Of a stretch of 64,000 nt of DNA, positions 26,281 through 34,962 are shown piece after piece. A model generated the notes under the pieces. The model was not told the origin of the DNA and did no database searches. It was given only the letters and a program-made list of their open reading frames with translations. The stretch comes from Bacteroidaceae bacterium (GTDB lineage Bacteria; Bacteroidota; Bacteroidia; Bacteroidales; Bacteroidaceae), in contig JAFTEV010000033.1 of the NCBI GenBank assembly GCA_017453465.1, forward strand, positions 27,817 through 91,816, written 5' to 3'. A program made the position numbers and the translations under genes. Position 1 is the first letter of the stretch; each line of letters starts with the position of its first letter.

Positions 26281-27549
26281 TCAGTCTATGGCCATCAATT
26301 CCTTGATGAATCCGTCCTTTTCCAGCTGTCCATAGACACCGTGCTGACAAGCCACCTCGTCGAAGGTCTCTACGCTGTCAGGCTCGATGCCTGGCGCATA
26401 AATCAGGAACGGAATCGGTTCATTCGTGTGTGTGCGGTGTGCCACAGGCGTTGGGTGGTCGGGCAAAACAGCAATGGCCACGGCTTTGTCCTTCACAGCT
26501 TCGTAGATGGGGCCAACGATGCGGCGGTCTAAGTCCTCGATGGTCTTCAGCTTCAGCTCCAGATTGCCGTCATGCCCAGCCTCATCCGAAGCCTCCACGT
26601 GCAGATAAACAAAGTCGTCCGTCTCCAGAGCCTTGATAGCCGCCTGTGCCTTCCCCTCGTAGTTCGTATCATACAGTCCCGTGGCACCAGGCACCTGAAT
26701 GACACGCAGTCCAGCCAGTGAACCGATGCCGCGAATCAAATCTACAGCCGTGATGACTGCGCCACGCTTGATTTGCGGAAACGTCACCGTCAGCGGCACC
26801 ATGTGAGGCCGATAACCTCCAGCCCAAGGCCAGATGCTGTTGGCGGGGTCTTTTCCCTCGCTCATGCGCTGCTGGTTCAATGGATGCTCGGCCAGCAACC
26901 GTTGTGACTTTACTATCAGTTCGTTCAGCAAGTCTGCCGTCTGCTGTGCCGACAGCTTCGTCTGCTTTCCGCTCCGTGCCTCGGCCTCCAAGTCGGGCTT
27001 CACCAGCAGGGGCTTCCAGGGCTGGCCTGGCACATCGTGGGGCGGCGTACACCGCAGATACTTGCTGCCGCCATTGATGACCAGCAAGTGCCTGTACTGC
27101 ACACCCGTATAGAAGTGTACCACAGGGCCATGCTTCGCCACAATGTCGGGGTCGGTGGCCAGCCGCTCCTGCAAATGCTTGATGAGCATATCGCCCTCTG
27201 CCGTCTCCAGTCTGCCACAAGAGTGATTCTTGATGCAATCCCCCTCCAGGCAGATGATGTTGCAGCGGATGGCCATGTCGTCGGGAGCCAAATCCACACC
27301 GATGCTGGCAGCCTCCAGCGGACCACGACCCTCGTACACCTCGTTCTGGTCATAGCCCAGAATGGCACTGTTGGCCACCTCGCTACCTGGATGGAATCCG
27401 TCCTGCACCGTCTTCAACATGCCCGTCCGTCCCATCCTTGCCAGCAAGTCCATGTACGGCGTGTGGGCATACTGCAACAGCGTTTTGTTTCCGAGCGACT
27501 CCACAGGCCAGTCAGCCATGCCATCGCCTAATATAATAATGTGTTTCAT
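26281..27549 (-). CDS. ApgM-type phosphoglycerate mutase-like protein, proposed homoserine kinase
   Basis: The 422-residue protein belongs to the cofactor-independent phosphoglycerate mutase superfamily. The N-terminal metal site is IILGDGMADWPVESLGNKT, with the nucleophile serine in HPGSEVANSAILGYD and later ligands in YLHVEASDEAGHDGNLELK and VLPDHPTPVAHRTHTNEP. In Bacteroidales this subtype sits between thrA and thrC and has been proposed to act as the homoserine kinase; no GHMP-type ThrB is present here. Its ATG overlaps the thrA stop by one base (TAATG). The mutase fold is certain; the kinase role rests on gene context. Confidence 0.88.
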   Translation of the reverse strand: MKHIIILGDGMADWPVESLGNKTLLQYAHTPYMDLLARMGRTGMLKTVQDGFHPGSEVANSAILGYDQNEVYEGRGPLEAASIGVDLAPDDMAIRCNIICLEGDCIKNHSCGRLETAEGDMLIKHLQERLATDPDIVAKHGPVVHFYTGVQYRHLLVINGGSKYLRCTPPHDVPGQPWKPLLVKPDLEAEARSGKQTKLSAQQTADLLNELIVKSQRLLAEHPLNQQRMSEGKDPANSIWPWAGGYRPHMVPLTVTFPQIKRGAVITAVDLIRGIGSLAGLRVIQVPGATGLYDTNYEGKAQAAIKALETDDFVYLHVEASDEAGHDGNLELKLKTIEDLDRRIVGPIYEAVKDKAVAIAVLPDHPTPVAHRTHTNEPIPFLIYAPGIEPDSVETFDEVACQHGVYGQLEKDGFIKELMAID

Positions 27550-30029
27550 TATATATTTGCAATACTCATAATATCCGCAAAGACACCAGCAGCCGTCACC
27601 GAGGCACCAGCCCCATAGCCCTGAATCAGCATGGGGTACTGGTTGTAACGCTCCGTCGTAATCAGGATGATGTTGTTCGAGCCTTCCAGGTCGTAGAGCG
27701 GATGGTGCTCATCTACACGGCGCAAGGCCACACTGCCCCGTCCGTTCTCCAGCCGTGCCACGAAACGCCAACGCTGGTGGGCTGCTTCCACCTCCTTGCG
27801 TTCAGCCTCAAACTGGGCATCCAGCGAGGGCAGGTTCTGCCAGAACTCTTCCAGCGTGCCGTCGAAGAACGACTGCGGAATGAACAGCTGCTTCTCCACA
27901 TCCTCCTGGCTCATCTTATAGCCAGCCTCACGCGACAGGATGACCAGTTTCCTGATGACATCCTTGCCCGACAGGTCGATGCGTGGGTCTGGCTCGGCAT
28001 AGCCTTCTTCCTTCGCCAGACGCACCGTCTCGCTGAACGGCACATCTGCCGAAATCGTGTTAAATATAAAGTTAAGCGTGCCCGAAAGCACAGCCTCCAG
28101 TTTCAGAATCTTGTCGCCCGAATTGCACAGGTCGTTAATCGTATTGATGATGGGCAGACCAGCCCCCACATTCGTCTCGAACAGAAACTTCACGCCACGT
28201 CTGCGGGCCGTCTCCTTCAGCAGTCTGTAGTTGTCATAGTCGCCCGAAGCAGCCACCTTGTTGGCAGCCACCACACTGATGTTGTTGTTCAGGAAATCAC
28301 GGTAGAGCATCGGCACATCGTTGCTGGCCGTGCAATCCACAAACACCGAGTTGAAGATGTTCATGCCAATCACCTCGTCGTGCAACCGCTGTAGGTTGGA
28401 AGGGGTAGCCTCTTTCAGCTGGCGGCGCAACTCCTGGATAGAGAACACGCCACGGGCCGCAAACTGCATCAGGTCAATTCCCTCGCGGTCGAACACAGCA
28501 TTGTGGCCCGAAGCAATGCCCACCACGTTAATCTTCAGGTTGCGCTCCGCCATCAGCTTCTTCTGCTGACGGGCTATCTGCTCCAGCAGACTGCCGCCCA
28601 CCGTGCCGACACCACACAGGAACACATTCAAGACCTGATATTCACTCAAGAAGAACGAGTCGTGAATCACATTCAGGCTCTTACGCAGCGAACCAGCCTC
28701 GACCACAAACGAAATGTTCGTTTCCGATGCACCCTGCGCACAGGCAATCACGCTGATACCGTTTCGGCCCAGCGTGCCAAACAACTTGCCCGCAATGCCG
28801 GGCGTATGCTTCATGTTTTCGCCCACGATGGCGATGGTGGCCAAGTCGCGCTCCAGCTTCATGCGGTACATCGCGCCCATCTCAATCTCCTTGGCAAACT
28901 CGCGGTTCAGCACCTCGCACGCAGCATCAGCATCTTCGTCGCGCACGCCAATGCTCGTGGAATTCTCCGAACTGGCCTGGCTCACCATGAACACACTGAT
29001 ACCCTCGGCTGCCAACGTCGAGAAGATGCGCTGGTTCACACCAATCACACCCACCATCGACAGTCCGCTCACCGTAATGAGGCTTGTCCCCTTGATGGAC
29101 GAAATGCCCTTGATGACACGGCCAGAGTCGCCACCATCTTCCGCAATGATGGTGCCGGGGTCTTCGGGGCGGAACGTATTCTTAATCAGGATAGGAATCC
29201 GCTTGATGCACACGGGGTAGATGGTAGGCGGATAGACCACCTTTGCGCCGAAGTTGCACAGCTCCGTGGCCTCCACATACGACAACCTATCAATGGGGTA
29301 CGCCGTATTGATGACCCTGGGGTCTGCCGTCATGAAGCCCGACACATCCGTCCAAATCTCCAGCACACTCGCACCCAGCTGAGCCGCCAAGATAGCCGCC
29401 GTGTAGTCGCTGCCGCCGCGTCCCAGGTTTGTGATTTCGCCCGTCTGCGCATCTGTAGCGATGAAGCCACCCGTCAGGCACACCCGGTGCGCCGTCCGTC
29501 CAGCCATGAAGTCGGCAAACGTGGCCTCAATGAGCGGCCCGGAGACACTGCTGGAGAACAGGTTCTTCCCGTGTTTCCGCTTCGTCTTAATGAAGTCCAG
29601 CGAGTTGTACCACTGCGCGCCCTCCACCAGTGCTGCCACCACCTGGCTCGAAATCCTTTCGCCATACGACACGATGGCACAGCTCGTCTTCTCCGACAGG
29701 TCCTTAATCAGGAAGACACCTTGAAGGATGCTCCTTAGCTCCTCCAGCAGTTCGTCCACGCGCCGCAGCAAGTTTTGCCGCCGTGCGCCCTCAGGAATCA
29801 CCGCGTCAATCATCTGGTGGTGGCGTTCCACCATCTCATTATATAATATAAGGTACTCGCCGTTGCCTTCAGCAGCCAGCCGCGACGTACCAATCAACTT
29901 GTCAGTAATGCCGCCCAAAGCCGACACCACGACCGCCACAGGCTCCTCCTGCGACTCCACGATGCGCTTCAGGCTCAGAATGCTCTCCACGGAACCTACA
30001 GATGTTCCGCCAAACTTTAAAACTTTCAT
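27549..30029 (-). CDS. thrA: Bifunctional aspartate kinase / homoserine dehydrogenase
   Basis: The 826-residue protein starts with the kinase signature MKVLKFGGTSVGSVESIL, followed by GRGGSDYTAAILA and two ACT-type regulatory domains (about 310-460). The C-terminal homoserine dehydrogenase begins near FLCGVGTVGGSLLEQ (NAD(P) loop) and includes VAANKVAASGDYDNY and GTLNFIFNTISADVPFSE. It catalyses the first and third steps from aspartate to threonine and methionine. It is the first gene of the operon, with its own promoter. Threonine feedback through the ACT domains is expected from the family. Confidence 0.97.
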   Translation of the reverse strand: MKVLKFGGTSVGSVESILSLKRIVESQEEPVAVVVSALGGITDKLIGTSRLAAEGNGEYLILYNEMVERHHQMIDAVIPEGARRQNLLRRVDELLEELRSILQGVFLIKDLSEKTSCAIVSYGERISSQVVAALVEGAQWYNSLDFIKTKRKHGKNLFSSSVSGPLIEATFADFMAGRTAHRVCLTGGFIATDAQTGEITNLGRGGSDYTAAILAAQLGASVLEIWTDVSGFMTADPRVINTAYPIDRLSYVEATELCNFGAKVVYPPTIYPVCIKRIPILIKNTFRPEDPGTIIAEDGGDSGRVIKGISSIKGTSLITVSGLSMVGVIGVNQRIFSTLAAEGISVFMVSQASSENSTSIGVRDEDADAACEVLNREFAKEIEMGAMYRMKLERDLATIAIVGENMKHTPGIAGKLFGTLGRNGISVIACAQGASETNISFVVEAGSLRKSLNVIHDSFFLSEYQVLNVFLCGVGTVGGSLLEQIARQQKKLMAERNLKINVVGIASGHNAVFDREGIDLMQFAARGVFSIQELRRQLKEATPSNLQRLHDEVIGMNIFNSVFVDCTASNDVPMLYRDFLNNNISVVAANKVAASGDYDNYRLLKETARRRGVKFLFETNVGAGLPIINTINDLCNSGDKILKLEAVLSGTLNFIFNTISADVPFSETVRLAKEEGYAEPDPRIDLSGKDVIRKLVILSREAGYKMSQEDVEKQLFIPQSFFDGTLEEFWQNLPSLDAQFEAERKEVEAAHQRWRFVARLENGRGSVALRRVDEHHPLYDLEGSNNIILITTERYNQYPMLIQGYGAGASVTAAGVFADIMSIANI

Positions 30030-30060
30030 TTCTAAATACTACAATACAGAAAAATCGCTG

Positions 30061-30091
30061 CAAAATTACGACTTTCCTGCGATATGCCAAA
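30061..30091 (-). promoter_or_regulatory. thrA promoter
   Basis: On the minus strand TTTG (30088-30091) and TAATTTTG (30061-30068) lie 19 bases apart, an ideal layout. The leader to the thrA ATG is only about 25 bases, so no classical leader-peptide attenuator fits. Confidence 0.8.
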
Positions 30092-30369
30092 GAAGATTTT
30101 CTTAATTTTTGTAAGTAATGTGTCGGAACGGCGTAGGCAATGCGTCGCGCTCGTGTAGGCAATTGTTTGGGGTTTGTTGCCTACACGACAGCGACGAATT
30201 GCCTACGCGAGAGAAACACATTGGTCACACAGCCCCAGACAAAGCGCAAATAACTTGCTCATTTTTCGGCGATTGCACAAAAGAAAAAGGGACCCCAAAT
30301 GGAACCCCGCTGAAACACACACCAAACGGTGCGTAAACGGTGCTACGTTTTTACAATTTTTAGCACGTT
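30092..30369. other. Gap upstream of thrA
   Basis: Apart from the palindromic element at 30131-30208, I see no gene or clear signal in this stretch. Bases 30213-30369 hold no convincing promoter or hairpin. Confidence 0.5.
30131..30208. repeat. Palindromic element, copy 1 (GCGTAGGCAATGCGTCGCGC type)
   Basis: Arms 30131-30162 and 30177-30208 (32 bases each) pair at 29 positions around a 14-base loop. A second copy lies at 47009-47086; the two left arms agree at 30 of 32 positions while the loops differ. Conserved arms with divergent loops suggest a REP-like element under structural selection or spread by a transposase elsewhere. Confidence 0.8.
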
Positions 30370-30546
30370 CTATTTATTTTGCCGCAGAAAACTCCACAGC
30401 ATACGGCCCTGCCAGAGAAAGGCAAGGAAGAAGAGCAGCATATAAATCCAGCCAAGTCCCTCAAGGTAGAGCCACACACTGACTCCCAGACAGAAGGCAA
30501 TGCCAACGAGGGACAGGACGAGAAAGGCGAGTTTCAGCTTTTCCAT
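30370..30546 (-). CDS. Small two-helix membrane protein coupled to cysS
   Basis: A 58-residue frame starts at the ATG at 30546, sharing one base with the cysS stop (TAATG). It reads [20 protein letters not shown], then a short loop (YLEGLGW), a second hydrophobic stretch (IYMLLFFLAFLWQ) and a basic tail ending SFLRQNK. Two membrane helices, a charged start and tight coupling to cysS make it credible. I do not recognise the family. Confidence 0.65.
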   Translation of the reverse strand: MEKLKLAFLVLSLVGIAFCLGVSVWLYLEGLGWIYMLLFFLAFLWQGRMLWSFLRQNK

Positions 30547-32075
30547 TACTTATTCAGTTTCCAGGTGAAGCCATCCTTGGTGTCTTTGACCTCAAAGCCG
30601 AGGGCGGCGAGGTTGTCGCGTATGTGGTCGCTGGTGGCCCAGTCCTTGTTTTGCTTGGCCTTCATGCGCTGCTCCAGAAGCATATCGACAACGTGGCCAA
30701 AGGCTTCCTCACGGGCGGCATTTGACTGCCCTGCAGCACCCGGTGCTTGCAGTCCGAGCAGGTCGAAGACCCAGAGCGAGAAGAACTCGCGAAGGGCCTT
30801 GAGTGCGTCTGCCGTAATAGCGGCTTTCTTGTCGGCTACACTATTGATGAGACGGCAAGCCTCAAAGAGATGGCTGATGACAATAGGCGTGTTGAAGTCG
30901 TCGCACATGGCATCGTAGCACTGCTGCGCAAGGGACTGGACAATTTGACCATCTACAATTTGGCCATTGGCAGCTTTGCCATTGCCCGAAGACGAATTGT
31001 CCAATTGTAAATTGTCTGATTGTAAAATTCTCCATGCGTCCATCAGTCGCTCCAGTCCCTTCTCGGCAGCTTGCAGGGCTTCGTTGGAGAAATCGACGGT
31101 GGAGCGGTAGTGGGCTTGCAGGATGAAGAAGCGGATGGTCATGGGGCTGTAGGCACGCTCCAGCTGTGGGTGGTCGCCGCTGAAAAACTGCGGCAGGGTG
31201 ATGAAGTTGCCGAGCGACTTGCCCATCTTCTGGCCATTGATGGTAATCATGTTGTTGTGAATCCAGTATTTCACCATCTGGTCACCCTGGCTGGCTACGG
31301 CCTGTGCAATTTCACATTCGTGGTGGGGAAAGACGAGGTCCATGCCGCCGCCGTGGATGTCGAAGTGGCTGCCGAGGTACTTGCGCCCCATGGCCGTGCA
31401 CTCGCAGTGCCAGCCGGGGAAGCCGTCGCTCCAGGGACTGGGCCAGCGCATGATGTGTTCGGGCTGGGCTGCTTTCCATAGGGCGAAGTCTGCCTGATTC
31501 TTCTTCTCCCCCACTCCAGCCAGTTCGCGGCTGGCATCCTTGGTGTTTTCGAGGGAACGGCCAGAGAGAATGCCGTATCGGTGCACCTTGTCGTAGGCCG
31601 CTACGTCGAAGTAGATGGAGCCGTTGCTTTCGTAGGCAAAACCGTTGGCGAGGATTTCCTTGACGAGCTGGATTTGCTCGATGATGTGCCCCGTGGCGTG
31701 TGGCTCGATGCTGGGAGGCAGACAGCCGAGGGCAGCCATGGCATCGTGGAAACGGTTGGTGTAGTATTGGGCTACCTCCATCGGCTCCAGCTGTTCCAGC
31801 CGGGCTTTCTTGGCTATCTTGTCTTCGCCCTCGTCGGCATCGTGTTCCAGGTGGCCCACATCGGTGATGTTGCGGACGTAGCGCACCTTGTAACCCAGAT
31901 GCTGGAGGAAACGAAAAATAATGTCAAACGTGATGGCTGGACGTGCGTGCCCCAGGTGTGCGTCGCCATAGACGGTGGGTCCGCAGACGTACATCCCTAC
32001 ATGTGGGGCGTGGAGCGGACGGAATACTTCCTTCTGTCGTGTCAGTGTGTTGTAAACGTAGAGTGCTTGTTCCAT
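30546..32075 (-). CDS. cysS: Cysteinyl-tRNA synthetase
   Basis: I chose the start at 32075 ([18 protein letters not shown]); upstream in-frame codons are lysine-rich and fall on the leader. The 509-residue class I synthetase has the zinc/cysteine site ([19 protein letters not shown], with HLGH as the HIGH motif), the distal ligands WHCECTAMG and [10 protein letters not shown], and the KMSKS-like [14 protein letters not shown]. At about residues 352-390 a low-complexity linker ([18 protein letters not shown]) is encoded by word repeats of the ACAATTTG type, between the catalytic and anticodon parts. It charges tRNA-Cys. It shares a divergent promoter region with pafA. Confidence 0.97.
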   Translation of the reverse strand: MEQALYVYNTLTRQKEVFRPLHAPHVGMYVCGPTVYGDAHLGHARPAITFDIIFRFLQHLGYKVRYVRNITDVGHLEHDADEGEDKIAKKARLEQLEPMEVAQYYTNRFHDAMAALGCLPPSIEPHATGHIIEQIQLVKEILANGFAYESNGSIYFDVAAYDKVHRYGILSGRSLENTKDASRELAGVGEKKNQADFALWKAAQPEHIMRWPSPWSDGFPGWHCECTAMGRKYLGSHFDIHGGGMDLVFPHHECEIAQAVASQGDQMVKYWIHNNMITINGQKMGKSLGNFITLPQFFSGDHPQLERAYSPMTIRFFILQAHYRSTVDFSNEALQAAEKGLERLMDAWRILQSDNLQLDNSSSGNGKAANGQIVDGQIVQSLAQQCYDAMCDDFNTPIVISHLFEACRLINSVADKKAAITADALKALREFFSLWVFDLLGLQAPGAAGQSNAAREEAFGHVVDMLLEQRMKAKQNKDWATSDHIRDNLAALGFEVKDTKDGFTWKLNK

Positions 32076-32104
32076 GAGGTAATGTGCTTTCTTTTTCTGT
32101 TTTT

Positions 32105-32141
32105 TTTGCAAAGTTAGTAAAAAAGGTGTTACCTTTGCAAA
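32105..32141. promoter_or_regulatory. Symmetric divergent promoter for cysS and pafA
   Basis: Plus strand: TTTG (32105-32108) and TACCTTTG (32130-32137), gap 21, toward pafA. Minus strand: TTTG (32138-32141) and TAACTTTG (32109-32116), gap 21, toward cysS. The two promoters interleave, and TTTGCAAAGTTA pairs with TTACCTTTGCAAA as an imperfect dyad. Polymerase can probably bind in only one orientation at a time. Confidence 0.8.
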
Positions 32142-32203
32142 AAAATCTAACGAAACATTGTTTCTCTCCCCATTTTAACTCTTAACTTTTAACTTTTAAC
32201 TCT

Positions 32204-33901
32204 GTGTTTATGGTGACTTACAGACAATCACTCGCTTTTTGCGGACTCTTTTTGATGGGCATTCTTCAGGTTTGTGCCCAGCAGGTGAAAGAACTGGCTG
32301 AGCGGCCCAAGCTCGTTGTCGGCATCATGGTGGACCAGATGCGGTGGGACTACCTTGTGCGCTATTATGAGCGGTATGGCGATGGCGGCTTCCGCCGCAT
32401 GATGGCCGAGGGCTACAACTGCAACCGACTGAACATAAACTACCTGCCAGCAGTCACGGCGGTAGGCCACACGGCGGTCTATACAGGCACAGTGCCAGCC
32501 TTCAGCGGCATCATCAGCAACAGCATGTACTTCGACGGCGAATGGGACACCCCTGTGCGGGACAATACCGTGGAGCCTGTAGGCACGAAGAGGAAGGACG
32601 GCAAGGCTTCGCCCCACCGACTGATGTGCACAACCATGACCGACGAACTGCGGCTGGCCACCAACTTCCGCTCGAAGGTCATCAGCATCAGCACGAAGGA
32701 CAGAGCCTCGGTGCTGCCTGGCGGACACTGTGCGAATGCTGCCTACTGGATGGACTCGAAGTCGATGGACTTCATCACATCTTCTTATTATATGAAGGAA
32801 CTGCCCGGCTGGTTGAAGGCGTTCAACAAGCAGAAGTTGGGCGAAAAGTATCTGAAGGAATTTGGCCGCAAGCAGGGAAAGGACGGCCAGTGGGAGGCAG
32901 ACTTCTGGCAGCTGCTCTACGAGGAAGACAGCTATGTGCAGTCTGCCGAAAAACAGGCCGACTACTACGACCAGCGCACAGGCACCATCCTGAAATACAC
33001 GCCGTGGGGCAACACGCTGCTGGCCGATATGACCATTGCCGCCATCGAGGGCGAACAGCTGGGCAAGAACCCTGCCGGTGTGCCCGACTTTCTGGCCATC
33101 AGCTTCTCTTGCACCGACATGATTGGTCACAGGGTGGGACCCAATGCACCATGGATTGAAGACACTTACCTGCGGCTGGACAAGGACATCAAGCGCATCC
33201 TGGACACGCTCGACCAGCAAGTGGGACGCGGCCAGTACGTGGTGTTCCTCTCTGCCGACCATGCTGGCAGTCACAACGTGAAGTTCCGCAGAGAGCACGG
33301 CATTCCCGCTGGCACCTGGGCACCCTACCGCATCATCAAGGAACTGAACGACAAGCTGAAGGCTGCGTTTGGCCTGACGGAAGACGTGATTCACGGTGTG
33401 GAAGACCACCGAATTTTCTTCAACAACGAAGCCCTTGCAAGACAGCAAAACCGCACAACCGCACAACCGCATAACCGCACAACCGTAAAACAACAGTGCA
33501 TCGACCTCTGCATCGACATTCTGCAAAAGAAAGAAAACGTGGCATACGCCTTCGAGCCTATCAAGATTCCTGCCTACATACCCGAACCAATCCGCACGAT
33601 GTGCATCAATGGCTATTGCCCAGGGCGTTCAGGCGAAATACAGATTGTGCTGCAACAAGGCATCACCGAAGACTATGACGACGGCTACAAGAAAGACTAC
33701 AATGGCATCCCCGTTGGCACCAACCACGCCGTCTGGTCGCCCTACGACACACACATCCCGTTCATCGTCATGGGCAAAGGCATTCGCCATGCCTGGGACG
33801 AAAAGAGCTACACCGTCAACGACATTGCGCCTACCATCTGCTCCCTGCTCCAGATTCAGCAACCCAGTGCCTGTGTAGGGAAAGCGATAGAGGTAAGGTA
33901 G
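32204..33901 (+). CDS. pafA: Alkaline phosphatase, PafA family
   Basis: The 565-residue secreted enzyme (signal about 1-26, ending QVCAQ) has the PafA/nucleotide pyrophosphatase fold. LVVGIMVDQMRWDYLVRYYE supplies the first metal ligand, LPAVTAVGHTAVYTG the nucleophile threonine, SISTKDRASVLPGG a phosphate contact, and SFSCTDMIGHRVGP and LSADHAGSHN further metal ligands. PafA releases phosphate from monoesters in the periplasm regardless of phosphate supply. Near residue 415 five copies of the octamer AACCGCAC encode NRTTAQPHNRTTV, probably a surface loop. The gene converges on queH through a word-repeat terminator. Confidence 0.93.
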   Translation: MFMVTYRQSLAFCGLFLMGILQVCAQQVKELAERPKLVVGIMVDQMRWDYLVRYYERYGDGGFRRMMAEGYNCNRLNINYLPAVTAVGHTAVYTGTVPAFSGIISNSMYFDGEWDTPVRDNTVEPVGTKRKDGKASPHRLMCTTMTDELRLATNFRSKVISISTKDRASVLPGGHCANAAYWMDSKSMDFITSSYYMKELPGWLKAFNKQKLGEKYLKEFGRKQGKDGQWEADFWQLLYEEDSYVQSAEKQADYYDQRTGTILKYTPWGNTLLADMTIAAIEGEQLGKNPAGVPDFLAISFSCTDMIGHRVGPNAPWIEDTYLRLDKDIKRILDTLDQQVGRGQYVVFLSADHAGSHNVKFRREHGIPAGTWAPYRIIKELNDKLKAAFGLTEDVIHGVEDHRIFFNNEALARQQNRTTAQPHNRTTVKQQCIDLCIDILQKKENVAYAFEPIKIPAYIPEPIRTMCINGYCPGRSGEIQIVLQQGITEDYDDGYKKDYNGIPVGTNHAVWSPYDTHIPFIVMGKGIRHAWDEKSYTVNDIAPTICSLLQIQQPSACVGKAIEVR

Positions 33902-33967
33902 GGGGAAAGTGAAGAGTGAAAAGTGAAGAGTGAAAAGTGAAGAGTGAAAAGTCTGATTAAGTGAAAA

Positions 33968-34064
33968 GTGAAGAGTGAAAAGTGAAAAATCTAAGTTACT
34001 GGGGCTAAACGCAGCCTAATGCCGACTAAACTGTAACTTAGATTTTTCACTTTTCACTTTTCAC
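33968..34064. terminator. Bidirectional word-repeat terminator between pafA and queH
   Basis: Arms 33968-33999 and 34033-34064 (32 bases) match at 31 positions around a 33-base loop. Both arms consist of GTGAAAA/GTGAAGA words ending in ATCTAAGTTAC. Extra unpaired copies of the words fill 33905-33960. The position between convergent genes fits a two-way terminator. Confidence 0.75.
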
Positions 34065-34608
34065 TTCCCTTGCACATACTAAACTCGCATCCGCAATACA
34101 ACTGATTATAGAAACCATTCACCTTCAGCAACTCGTTGCGCCGTTGCTGAAGGCCACCTTTACGCCAGTTGCGGCCATCGAAACGGATGCCGCCACCCAC
34201 TTGTTCCACTGCCCACTGCCCTGCGGCATTGATTTGCTCCAGCGACTTCCAGCGGCTGCTGGCCAGCGTGGTGGTAAACTCTTCCAGCCCCAGCTCCTTG
34301 CACTTCCTCGCCGCACGCAGCAGACGGTACTTGAAGCACAGCAGACAACGGCTGCCTCGCTCTGGCTCATGCTCCAGCCCCTTCACACAGCAAAGCCAAG
34401 CCGCGTGGTCATAATCGTCGTCGATGATGTCCAGCCCCAGCTTGGCCGCATAGCGAGTAAGCTCATTCTTTCGGATAAGGTACTCCTCTTCAGGATAAAT
34501 GTTCGGATTGCAGTAGAACAGCGTAGGCCGCACCTCATTCTGCAACATCCACTCAATGATTGCGCTCGAACACGGCGCACAGCAGCAATGCAGTAAAACA
34601 CGTTTCAT
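34054..34608 (-). CDS. queH: Epoxyqueuosine reductase QueH
   Basis: The start at 34608 (MKRVLLHCCCAPCSSAIIEW) puts the first cysteine cluster at the N-terminus as in the family; nine upstream codons are open but overlap the promoter. The 184-residue protein keeps all QueH clusters: LHCCCAPCS, AWLCCVKGLEHEPERGSRC, CLLCFKYRL and CGCEFSMCKG. QueH reduces epoxyqueuosine in tRNA to queuosine using iron-sulfur chemistry, replacing QueG. The last few codons overlap one arm of the shared terminator hairpin. Confidence 0.95.
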   Translation of the reverse strand: MKRVLLHCCCAPCSSAIIEWMLQNEVRPTLFYCNPNIYPEEEYLIRKNELTRYAAKLGLDIIDDDYDHAAWLCCVKGLEHEPERGSRCLLCFKYRLLRAARKCKELGLEEFTTTLASSRWKSLEQINAAGQWAVEQVGGGIRFDGRNWRKGGLQQRRNELLKVNGFYNQLYCGCEFSMCKGSEK

Positions 34609-34632
34609 AACCAGCGTTTCTTTTTCTGGCCA

Positions 34633-34664
34633 CAAAGGTACGACCTTTCCACGAAGTACACAAA
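34633..34664 (-). promoter_or_regulatory. queH promoter
   Basis: Minus strand: TTTG (34661-34664) and TACCTTTG (34633-34640), 20 bases apart, about 25 bases before the chosen ATG. Its position supports the start at 34608. Confidence 0.75.
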
Positions 34665-34806
34665 AATCCTCCGAACTTCACAGCCCAGAGGATACGAAAA
34701 AAACACTAATTTTATTAATTATTATTACCTCGCCGAACTTCACAGCCCGGTTTTTACCGGGAAGCCAAATCACTGCATCCATACAGAAAAAGCGCAGGGA
34801 CTCTGG
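34665..34806. other. Gap with direct repeats and a CCCGG hairpin
   Basis: CCGAACTTCACAGCCC occurs twice, at 34671-34686 and 34733-34748. The second copy runs into a small hairpin, CCCGGTTTTTACCGGG (34746-34761). A poly-A/T-rich stretch lies between them. No gene is seen here. Confidence 0.55.
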
Positions 34807-34917
34807 TCATTCCACGATAAAGTCGTTAGGAAGTTTATAAGACTTCTTTAATTCATACAAAAGCCATATTAATATGAATATAAAAACAACAGATATAATT
34901 AGTAATACTATATTCAT
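34807..34917 (-). CDS. Possible 36-residue single-helix membrane peptide
   Basis: The frame MNIVLLIISVVFIFILIWLL followed by YELKKSYKLPNDFIVE encodes one clear membrane helix and a charged tail. It begins 45 bases after the stop of the secreted protein gene, just past a hairpin, on the same strand. Size and AT-rich context make it uncertain. It could be a real small protein or chance. Confidence 0.35.
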   Translation of the reverse strand: MNIVLLIISVVFIFILIWLLYELKKSYKLPNDFIVE

Positions 34918-34926
34918 GGCGGAGAA

Positions 34927-34952
34927 GCACAGGGCGCCGGAACGCCCTGTGC
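34927..34952 (-). terminator. Hairpin after the Ala-rich secreted protein gene
   Basis: A perfect 10-bp stem GCACAGGGCG / CGCCCTGTGC has a 6-base loop. It lies about 10 bases after the stop. No T run follows, so it may be a processing or stability hairpin rather than a full terminator. Confidence 0.6.
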
Positions 34953-34962
34953 GCTACTCTAT

